From the NCBI GenBank assembly GCA_903903205.1, contig CAIUXU010000113.1:1-12496 (forward strand): a stretch of 12,496 nucleotides of DNA. Reading direction: 5' to 3'. The first letter of the stretch is position 1. Each line of letters starts with the position of its first letter. Origin of the DNA: an uncultured Syntrophobacterales bacterium (GTDB lineage: Bacteria > Desulfobacterota > Syntrophia > Syntrophales > UBA5619). Under the pieces are notes generated by a model. That model was given only the letters and a program-made list of their open reading frames with translations, did no database searches and was not told the DNA's origin. Of this stretch, positions 1 through 6,248 are shown in pieces. A program made the translations under genes and the position numbers.

Positions 1-2
1 CG

Positions 3-758
3 CTGGTCCGCAAGATCGAAGGCTTCGGCGGCGAGATCCGCTACCAGGCCCGCGTTTTGGAAATTACAGTGGAAGGCGGACAAGTTTCGGGTGTCCGGGT
101 CGAAACCCCGACAGGCGAAGAGACCTTCAAAACGGAAACCGTAATCAGCAACATCCCCGCCCAGCACACCTTCCGGGTCATCGACCGGAAATATTTCCCC
201 GAGGCGTGGTCGGCGAAGGTGGAGAGCATGTACGGCTACGGCAGTTACGTTCCCTATATGGGCCTGAGCAGACTCGTGATGCCCGAGGAAGAAGCAAAGA
301 TGGGCCTCAAGAACACCTGCATCCTCCCCAAATCTGCGGGCTTCGATTACGATGTCTATATCTGCTGGAACATCCAGTCCGCGATCGATCCCTCCGTGGC
401 GCCATCGGGAAAGTACCTCTATACGGCCTACCTCCCCCTCACGGAAAAGGAATCGCGCAACCGGGAGCTGGTGGACAAGGTCATCCGGCGATTGCCGGAG
501 TTCATGGAGGAGATCTATCCCGGATTCCGGGAGAGCATTGACTGGAAGCTCGACCTTGTTTGCTGGAAACTGGAAGGGGTCGCCAAAAGCATTTCCCAGG
601 CCGGGACCCAGAAAGTACCCGTCCGGTCGGAGCATGTGAGCGGGCTCTTTTTTGCGGGCGATACGGCCAAGGGATATGGTGTGGCCATGGATTGCGCGAT
701 CGCCTCAGGCGTGATCTGCGCCGGGGAGATCCTCGGCAAAGATTTCGGCATCCGTTAA
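3..758 (+). CDS. CrtI/phytoene-dehydrogenase-like FAD oxidoreductase, 3' part
   Basis: The frame is open from the first bases of the window to the TAA at 756-758, giving the last 251 codons of a longer protein; the N-terminal FAD Rossmann motif lies upstream. The visible start resembles the mid-domain of phytoene desaturase-like flavoproteins (a segment like KIEGFGGEIRYQARV, then a beta-rich section ending in VISNIPAQHTF). The C-terminus carries the usual closing FAD-contact motif GLFFAGDTAKGYG followed by an Ala/Gly-rich helix (about the last 40 residues). Members of this amine-oxidase/CrtI superfamily desaturate, saturate or isomerise hydrophobic substrates; the substrate here cannot be read from sequence. 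It lies 21 nt before the thiolase on the same strand, so it is probably part of the same transcript. An internal TTG at 57 could be taken as a start but has no ribosome site, and coding clearly continues upstream. Confidence 0.8.
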   Translation: MVRKIEGFGGEIRYQARVLEITVEGGQVSGVRVETPTGEETFKTETVISNIPAQHTFRVIDRKYFPEAWSAKVESMYGYGSYVPYMGLSRLVMPEEEAKMGLKNTCILPKSAGFDYDVYICWNIQSAIDPSVAPSGKYLYTAYLPLTEKESRNRELVDKVIRRLPEFMEEIYPGFRESIDWKLDLVCWKLEGVAKSISQAGTQKVPVRSEHVSGLFFAGDTAKGYGVAMDCAIASGVICAGEILGKDFGIR

Positions 759-779
759 CTGAAAAGGAGGGCATAACCA

Positions 780-2000
780 ATGAAACCCAATGATGTTGTT
801 ATTGTTAGCGCTGTCCGGACCCCCTTTGGGAAGTTCGATGGTGTTTTGCGATCCATCCTGAGCATCGACCTTGGGGTGCTTGCGCTCCAGGAGTCTGTCC
901 GCCGGATCGGGCTGGACCCCGCTCTGGTGGACGAGGTGTACTACGGAACGTGCATCCCAGCCGAATACGCCCTCTATACGAATGTGCCGGCCCGGCAGAT
1001 CACCCTTCTGGCCGGCTTCCCGGAAAGCAACATCTCCCTGACCATCGACCGGGCCTGCTGCTCCTCCATGACGGCAATGCGCCTGGGCTACCGGGCCATC
1101 AAATCGGGAGACGCCGAAATCGTGATCGCCTCGGGTGCGGAGAACATGGGAAATGTTCCGCTGATTGCCGAGGCCGCCAAGGTCCGGTGGGGAAACAGGC
1201 TGGGGCCCATCGCCCTGGAGGATGTCCTCTTTGAGCTGGGCTACGCCAGAAAGGGCTTTGCACCCGTGGCCGCCGACGCCGGTCACGTCGCCATGGAGTA
1301 CGACGTGACCCGGGAGATGCAGGATGAGTGGGCCCTGGGAAGCCATCTAAAGTACTTCCAGGCCCTGAAGGAAGGAAGGCTAAAGGTTGGCGAAGAGCTC
1401 ATGAAGCTGGAGATAGCCCAGAAAAAGGCGCCCATCGTTCTGGACTGTGATGAATCGCCACGCGAGACCCTGAACCTTGAAAAAATGGCTTCCCTGAAAA
1501 CCATTTACGGGAGCCCCACCGTCACCGCAGGCAATGCGCCGGGGCTGAATTCCGGAGCTTCGGCGGTGGTCATGATGAGCCGAAAGAAAGCGGATTCACT
1601 GGGTCTGAAGGCTCTGGGCGAAATTCTGGCCTGTGAGGGCGGCGCCGGAACGCCCAAATATATGGCCTGCGTCCCCGCCCAGACCATCGAAAAAATGTTT
1701 GCCCGAACCGGGAACACCATCGGCGACGTGGATCTGATCGAAATCAACGAGGCTTTCGCGGCGGTTACCCTGGTCTCCCTCCGGCTTCTGGCAGGGAAAG
1801 ATCCGGCGAAAGAGAAGGCATTGCAGCAGAAGACCAACGTGAATGGCGGCGCCATCGCCATCGGCCACCCAGTCGGAGCAAGCGGCGCCCGGATCACCAT
1901 GACCCTGATGTATGAGCTGATCAGGCGGGGCGGGGGAAAGGGTGTTGCGGCAATCTGCGGTGGCCTGTCTCAGGGCGAGGCCATCCTGCTCAAGGTTTAG
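780..2000 (+). CDS. Acetyl-CoA acetyltransferase (thiolase), catalytically intact
   Basis: This 406-residue protein has the normal length and motif order of a biosynthetic/degradative thiolase, which condenses two acyl-CoA units or cleaves 3-ketoacyl-CoA with CoA. Visible landmarks are AVRTPFGKFDG near the N-terminus, the nucleophile region DRACCSSM with Cys93 aligning to the active-site Cys, NEAFA at 323-327, GHPVGASGAR with His363, and the second catalytic Cys393 in AICGGLSQGEA. The GNAPGLNSGAS segment (about 251-261) is a slight variant of the usual GNASGINDGAA. The start ATG follows an AAGGAGG-type ribosome site at 764-771. It is the only one of three thiolase-fold proteins in the operon with the full Cys/His/Cys set, so it is the best candidate for ordinary acetyl-CoA release or condensation. 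The exact chain-length preference cannot be told from sequence. Confidence 0.93.
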   Translation: MKPNDVVIVSAVRTPFGKFDGVLRSILSIDLGVLALQESVRRIGLDPALVDEVYYGTCIPAEYALYTNVPARQITLLAGFPESNISLTIDRACCSSMTAMRLGYRAIKSGDAEIVIASGAENMGNVPLIAEAAKVRWGNRLGPIALEDVLFELGYARKGFAPVAADAGHVAMEYDVTREMQDEWALGSHLKYFQALKEGRLKVGEELMKLEIAQKKAPIVLDCDESPRETLNLEKMASLKTIYGSPTVTAGNAPGLNSGASAVVMMSRKKADSLGLKALGEILACEGGAGTPKYMACVPAQTIEKMFARTGNTIGDVDLIEINEAFAAVTLVSLRLLAGKDPAKEKALQQKTNVNGGAIAIGHPVGASGARITMTLMYELIRRGGGKGVAAICGGLSQGEAILLKV

Positions 2001-2065
2001 AGCATTCCGGCAGAAGCGAACCACATCTAAAGGAAGGCGAGATAAAACGCAGGCGGAGGAATCCC

Positions 2066-2521
2066 ATGACGGAGTGGTTAAAGGACGTGGAACCCTTGAC
2101 ACTGAAGGGCCAGATTGCCGTTCCCTATACATGGTGGGCTGGTGAAACGGGGAGCCGGTTTCTGGTATCCATCCGGGACAAACGGAAGATTCTCGGAACA
2201 AAATGCAAAGAGTGCGGCAAGGTGTTCGTGCCGCCCCGCAAGAATTGCGGTCGCTGCTTTACAAACATGGAAGAATGGGTGGAAATCGCAGATGAGGGGG
2301 TGATCAAGGCGCATACCATTGTGCATTACGCCCATCCCCTGCAACCGGTGGGGCCGCCATTCGCCTATGCGCTGATCAGGCTGGACGGGGCTGACGTGGA
2401 CTTTCTGCACCTGATTAAAAAGGATCTGGACAAAATAAGAAATGGTCTCAGGGTGAAGGCGATTTTCAGTGAGCAGCGAACCGGGCACATCCTGGACATA
2501 GACTCTTTCGAGCTCATCTAA
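2066..2521 (+). CDS. Zn-ribbon/OB-fold (DUF35) thiolase partner protein, copy 1
   Basis: This 151-residue protein has a rubredoxin-like zinc ribbon with Cys47, Cys50, Cys61 and Cys64 (CxxC-x10-CxxC), including the family-typical VPPR between the cysteine pairs. An OB-fold follows from about residue 72 to the end, with the usual LIRLDGAD segment at about 103-110. Proteins of this family bind thiolase-fold partners: BbsA with BbsB in anaerobic toluene degradation, the archaeal thiolase/HMG-CoA synthase complex, and the ChsH2 C-terminal domain with aldolase Ltp2. The ribosome site GGCGGAGGA at 2052-2060 supports the ATG at 2066. The gene sits 65 nt after the intact thiolase and 21 nt before a degenerate thiolase-fold gene, which is its likely partner. 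It is a clear paralogue of the protein at 4872-5351, with all four cysteines at the same residue numbers. Confidence 0.9.
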   Translation: MTEWLKDVEPLTLKGQIAVPYTWWAGETGSRFLVSIRDKRKILGTKCKECGKVFVPPRKNCGRCFTNMEEWVEIADEGVIKAHTIVHYAHPLQPVGPPFAYALIRLDGADVDFLHLIKKDLDKIRNGLRVKAIFSEQRTGHILDIDSFELI

Positions 2522-2529
2522 ACGCCTGT

Positions 2530-2535
2530 GGAGGA
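2530..2535 (+). promoter_or_regulatory. Ribosome binding site deciding the start at 2543
   Basis: GGAGGA lies 7 nt upstream of the ATG at 2543. A GTG at 2528 in the same frame would place this Shine-Dalgarno sequence inside the coding region and has no ribosome site of its own. The protein should therefore begin MDNAAIVGVAQT, which matches the short N-terminus normal for SCP-x-type thiolase-fold proteins. Confidence 0.75.
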
Positions 2536-2542
2536 GATTGAA

Positions 2543-3685
2543 ATGGACAATGCGGCGATCGTCGGCGTGGCGCAGACGAAGTATGAGAGAAGAAAGAAGG
2601 ATCAGATCTTTGCCGACCTGGTGTTTGATGTGACCCGTGCGGCCCTGGATGATGCGGGACTCGGGATTGATGACATCGACAGCGTCGTGACGGTATCGAA
2701 TGATTTTTTTGATGGTCGGACGATCTCCGGCATGGCCGTGGGCGATGCCTGCGGGGGGCAGGACAAAAACATCTCGACGGTGTCCGGAGACGGGACTTTC
2801 GGCGCCTTCTACGGGCTCATGAGGGTTCTGTCCGGATACAAGGCCACGATCGTGGTGGCCCACTGCAAGGGAAGCGAAGGCAGCCTTCCCCTTGCCACAA
2901 ACGGCATGTTTGACCCCATCTTCCAGCGACATCTGGGAATCGACGCCATCTCCTCAGCGGCAATCCAGGCCAATGTCTATCTAACCCGCTACGGGATACG
3001 TGAAGAAGATATCGCGCAGGTTTCGGTGAAGAATCACGGGAATGCGAGGCGCAACCCTTTTGCGCAGCTTCCCATGGAGATTACGGTGGCGGACGTCATG
3101 AAGTCGAGAAAAATAGCGGAACCGCTGAAGCTTCTCGATTGCTGTCCCATCAGTGACGGGGCCGCTGCGATCATTATCGCAGGCGAGGAGGTTGTTGCCA
3201 GATGCAAAACGAAACCGGCATGGATTAAAGGTGTGGCGCACTGCAGCGAAGACTATCTTCTGGGCGACCGCGACCTCGCCAACCCCGTTGCGCTGCGCGA
3301 TGCGGCCAGGCGCGCATACAAGATGGCCGGAATCAGGAATCCGCTTGCGGAGATCGATGTGGCGGAAGTGCTGGAACCGTTCAGCTATATGGAACCACTG
3401 TGGCTGGAAGGTCTGGATATCTGTGAGCCGGGAAAAGGCTTCAGGATGATTGACGAGGGGGTGACTGTCATGGGGGGAAAGCTTCCCGTCAATCCGTCCG
3501 GTGGCGCCCTGTCGGCAAACCCGGTGCTTGTGGCCGGGCTTGCGAGACTGATCGAAGCGTCTCTCCAGGTTCGGGGCGATGCCGGGGCAAGGCAAATAAA
3601 AGGCGCCGGGACGGCGCTCGCTCACGGGTTTAACGGACCTTGCGGACAGAGCCACTGCGTATGGATCGTTGGTGGAAACAGATGA
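2543..3685 (+). CDS. Degenerate SCP-x-type thiolase-fold protein, copy 1
   Basis: This 380-residue protein has the SCP-x/lipid-transfer thiolase architecture: N-terminal IVGVAQT, a KNHGNARRNP segment (about 163-172), CPISDGAAA (about 201-209), DVAEVLEPF (about 272-280) and VNPSGG (about 316-321). The catalytic set is missing. No Cys occurs between about residues 71 and 107, where the nucleophile belongs; Ser81 falls there by hand alignment with Asp83 nearby. The HDCF His is Leu277, and the GHP His is Asn326 in SANP. Ordinary Claisen thiolysis through a Cys nucleophile is therefore unlikely. It could be a non-catalytic or aldolase-type subunit of a heteromeric complex with the Zn-ribbon protein before it and the paralogue after it. 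The ribosome site of the next gene overlaps its stop codon, suggesting coupled translation. Superfamily membership is solid; the reaction is unknown. Confidence 0.87.
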   Translation: MDNAAIVGVAQTKYERRKKDQIFADLVFDVTRAALDDAGLGIDDIDSVVTVSNDFFDGRTISGMAVGDACGGQDKNISTVSGDGTFGAFYGLMRVLSGYKATIVVAHCKGSEGSLPLATNGMFDPIFQRHLGIDAISSAAIQANVYLTRYGIREEDIAQVSVKNHGNARRNPFAQLPMEITVADVMKSRKIAEPLKLLDCCPISDGAAAIIIAGEEVVARCKTKPAWIKGVAHCSEDYLLGDRDLANPVALRDAARRAYKMAGIRNPLAEIDVAEVLEPFSYMEPLWLEGLDICEPGKGFRMIDEGVTVMGGKLPVNPSGGALSANPVLVAGLARLIEASLQVRGDAGARQIKGAGTALAHGFNGPCGQSHCVWIVGGNR

Positions 3686-3690
3686 GGTGA
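3684..3690 (+). promoter_or_regulatory. Ribosome binding site overlapping the upstream stop codon
   Basis: GAGGTGA lies 3 nt before the ATG at 3694 and shares bases with the TGA at 3683-3685. The tight spacing suggests that the two thiolase-fold proteins are translationally coupled, as expected for subunits made in a fixed ratio. Confidence 0.65.
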
Positions 3691-3693
3691 AAA

Positions 3694-4854
3694 ATGGCAA
3701 GACGAGTAGCCGTCGTAGGAACGGGACAGACCTATCACAAGAGCCACCGGCCCGACGTGACGTCGCGGGAGATGATCCATGAAGCGGTCACGGCGGCGCT
3801 TGCCGACGCCGAATTGACCATCCGGGAGATCGATGCCATCGTGATCGGGAATATGGACCACTTCGAGTCGATCAACTATGTGGACACTTACAGCGTCGAA
3901 GGCTCCGGGGGGGTGATGAAGCCGATCATGAAGGTGTCAACCGGCGGGACGACCGGAGCGACGGTTGCGATTGCCGCTTACTACCATGTGGCCTCCGGAC
4001 TCTTCGACCGGGTGCTGGCGATCGGGTTCGAGAAGAACTCGGAATCCGATACAACGGGGGCGATCATCACCTGCTCGGACCCGGTGTGGGACCGTTTTTC
4101 GTATTCCGGGGCAATCCCCAGCCTGGCAACGGAAGCGACGGCCTACATGGAGAAGTACGGTGCGACGCAGGAAGATGCTGCACTCATCGGCGAGCGGGAC
4201 CGGAACCATGCCATGAACAACCCTTATGCGCACCTGCGAAGGCCTTTTACCGTAGCCGATATCATGAACTCACCCATGCTCGCCTATCCGATCAAACTGG
4301 GGGATATCTGCCCGCGCAGCGACGGCGCCTGCGCCTGCATTCTTGCGGCCGACGGCGTCGCCCAGAAGATTGCCCCAAAACCCGCCTGGTTCAAGGCGGC
4401 CGCCGTGCGGCACACTTACACCTGGTTCGGGGATTCGACAGATTACAACAAGGGGCTCGTATCGATGCAGCGCGCCTCCAAAGATGCCTATGCCCAGGCG
4501 GGAATCACAAGTCCTGTGGATGAGATCGATGTGGCCGAGCTTTATCTTCCCTATACATGGGCGGGGCTCAAATGGATTGAGGATCTCGGGTTTTGTGGCC
4601 CGGGAGAAGCCCCGAAATTTGTGGCTGAGAAGAATACCCATATGGGCGGCAAACTTCCCGTGAATCCGTCCGGGGGTGTGATCTCGACCAACTGTATCGG
4701 CGCAACGGCGCTTCTGAGGGTAGCAGAGGCAGCGATCCAGGTCATGGGAAAGGGCGGCGCAAGGCAGGTGCCTGATGTCCGGAATGCCCTTGCCACGGGG
4801 TTTGGCGGCTGTTTCTGGACAGATGTTGTCATTTTAAGCTCGGAAAAGCCATAA
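3694..4854 (+). CDS. Degenerate thiolase-fold protein, copy 2 (Ltp2-aldolase-like active site)
   Basis: This 386-residue SCP-x/thiolase-fold protein has VAVVGTGQT at the N-terminus, LAIGFEK (108-114), ICPRSDGACA (205-214), DVAELYLPY (279-287) and VNPSGG (323-328). The nucleophile position aligns to Gly85 in STGGTTGA, the HDCF-box His is replaced by Tyr284, and the GHP box reads TNC. The catalytic Cys and both His of true thiolases are thus absent. A Tyr at the HDCF position is, from general knowledge, a feature of the Ltp2-type steroid side-chain aldolases, which work with a DUF35 partner. A retro-aldol or aldol reaction on a CoA ester is therefore a reasonable inference. BbsB-type or purely structural roles remain possible. 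The gene is sandwiched between the other thiolase-fold gene and the second Zn-ribbon gene, 17 nt from the latter. Confidence 0.88.
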   Translation: MARRVAVVGTGQTYHKSHRPDVTSREMIHEAVTAALADAELTIREIDAIVIGNMDHFESINYVDTYSVEGSGGVMKPIMKVSTGGTTGATVAIAAYYHVASGLFDRVLAIGFEKNSESDTTGAIITCSDPVWDRFSYSGAIPSLATEATAYMEKYGATQEDAALIGERDRNHAMNNPYAHLRRPFTVADIMNSPMLAYPIKLGDICPRSDGACACILAADGVAQKIAPKPAWFKAAAVRHTYTWFGDSTDYNKGLVSMQRASKDAYAQAGITSPVDEIDVAELYLPYTWAGLKWIEDLGFCGPGEAPKFVAEKNTHMGGKLPVNPSGGVISTNCIGATALLRVAEAAIQVMGKGGARQVPDVRNALATGFGGCFWTDVVILSSEKP

Positions 4855-4871
4855 CGAAAAAGGGAGGAGCC

Positions 4872-5351
4872 ATGCCAACAGAAAATGCACAGGGTGAACT
4901 GCTTAAGGTCACCTTCACGCACCCGATGCCTTACGATTGGTCGATCGGGCTTTATGGGAGCAGATTTTTCCAGGAAATCAAGGAAAACAGGCGTTTTATC
5001 GGCATCCGGTGCCATGGCTGCGGCCTGGTCTATGTGCCACCGCGGCGCGTATGCGGCCCCTGCTTTACAGAGCTGACAGAGCTTGTGCCCCTCTCGGATA
5101 CGGGCGTGATCACGGCATTCTCCGTGGTGAATTACCCCTTCATCGACCCGAACACCGGTGCACAGCGCCCCATTCCCTATACCTACGGTTACATCCGGCT
5201 TGACGGGGCGGACAACATCTTTTCCCACATCATCAATGAGACGGATCTGAACCGGATCAGGGTGGGGATGAAGGTCCGGGCTGTTTTCAGGGAAACCGAA
5301 AAAATGGAAGGGAACATCCAGGATATCAGACACTTTCAGATTATCGGCTGA
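4872..5351 (+). CDS. Zn-ribbon/OB-fold (DUF35) thiolase partner protein, copy 2
   Basis: This 159-residue protein is built like the one at 2066-2521: a zinc ribbon with Cys47, Cys50, Cys61 and Cys64 around YVPPRR, then an OB-fold domain with YIRLDGADN (about 107-115). It shares RF at 31-32, an IG/LG turn just before the ribbon, and GVI at about 78-80 with its paralogue. A longer loop after the first OB strand (about 90-102, PFIDPNTGAQRP) distinguishes it. The ribosome site GGGAGGA at 4862-4868 supports the start. By family knowledge it should scaffold or gate the active site of a thiolase-fold partner; position favours the protein encoded at 3694-4854. The mirror order of the four genes (ribbon, fold, fold, ribbon) suggests two ribbon/fold pairs or a single four-component complex. 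Confidence 0.9.
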   Translation: MPTENAQGELLKVTFTHPMPYDWSIGLYGSRFFQEIKENRRFIGIRCHGCGLVYVPPRRVCGPCFTELTELVPLSDTGVITAFSVVNYPFIDPNTGAQRPIPYTYGYIRLDGADNIFSHIINETDLNRIRVGMKVRAVFRETEKMEGNIQDIRHFQIIG

Positions 5352-5370
5352 TGAAAGGCAAAAGGTGAAT

Positions 5371-6225
5371 ATGATAAAGAAACTGTGCGTCATCGGTGCG
5401 GGAACCATGGGGGCGGGCATTGCCCAGGTGGCCGTTGAAAACGGGATTGAAACAACCCTCCGGGATGTGGAAGAGCGGTTTGTCAAACGAGGCCTGGACA
5501 CCATCAAGAGTTTTGTCGGGAAAAAGCTTGCCAAGGGAAAACTGAACCAGGCGGATCATGACCAGATTCTCGGCCGCCTCAAGGGCGTGACGGATATGGA
5601 AGAGGCCGTTGCGGGGGCGGACATGGTCATTGAAGCCGTTTTCGAAGACCTGACACTGAAGCGAAATGTCTTTGAAGAACTGGATCGCGTCTGTCCGAAG
5701 GAAACCATTTTGTGCTCAAACACCTCCACCCTGAGCATTTCCAAGATCGCCGCCGCGACGAAAAACCCCGGACGGGTGATCGGGACACACTTTTTCAGCC
5801 CGGCGCCTCTCATGCGCCTGGTGGAAGTCATCTGCGGGGAACAGACAGAAGAGTCCGTTGTGAGCGCTGCCCTCGCATTCTGCGAGGCGGTCGGTAAAAC
5901 GCCCATCCGGGCAAAGGACGTGCCGGGTTTCATCGTAAACCGGTTCCTCTGCCTGCTGTACAACGAGGCCGCCGATCAGATTTTCAAAGGATATGCCACG
6001 CCCCGGGACATCGACCTGGGTCTGAAACTGGGATCGAACCATCCCATGGGGCCCGTGGAGATTATGGACATGGCGGGGATCGATGTTGTGAACAACGCGC
6101 TCAATGCCCTCTATGAGATGACTGGCGAGGAGCGGTACAAACCGTCCCCCCTCTTTGCAGAGATGATCCGGGAAAACCGTCTGGGGCGGAAAAGCGGTCG
6201 TGGATTTTACGTTTACGAAGTATAA
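5371..6225 (+). CDS. NAD-dependent 3-hydroxyacyl-CoA (3-hydroxybutyryl-CoA-type) dehydrogenase
   Basis: This 284-residue protein oxidises a 3-hydroxyacyl-CoA to the 3-ketoacyl-CoA, or runs in reverse. The Rossmann motif GAGTMG is at residues 9-14, with an Asp (about 32, in TLRD) at the end of the second strand, consistent with NAD rather than NADP. The catalytic dyad is His140 in THFFSPAP and Glu152 in RLVEV, with the expected spacing of 12. SNTSTLSI supplies the conserved Ser, and GFIVNR and GSNHPMGPVE mark the C-terminal dimerisation domain. HFFSPA replaces the commoner HFFNPA. The length matches stand-alone HBD-type enzymes. ATG 5371 is preferred; an in-frame GTG at 5365 would add two residues and has comparable ribosome-site support. 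It lies 19 nt after the second Zn-ribbon gene. Confidence 0.93.
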   Translation: MIKKLCVIGAGTMGAGIAQVAVENGIETTLRDVEERFVKRGLDTIKSFVGKKLAKGKLNQADHDQILGRLKGVTDMEEAVAGADMVIEAVFEDLTLKRNVFEELDRVCPKETILCSNTSTLSISKIAAATKNPGRVIGTHFFSPAPLMRLVEVICGEQTEESVVSAALAFCEAVGKTPIRAKDVPGFIVNRFLCLLYNEAADQIFKGYATPRDIDLGLKLGSNHPMGPVEIMDMAGIDVVNNALNALYEMTGEERYKPSPLFAEMIRENRLGRKSGRGFYVYEV

Positions 6226-6248
6226 CCACAATAAAGAAGGAGGGAGTT

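Noticed and set aside
4551..5534. Minus-strand open frame (327 codons) spanning the ends of three plus-strand genes
   Set aside because: It crosses gene boundaries of a convincing operon and encodes no recognisable protein.
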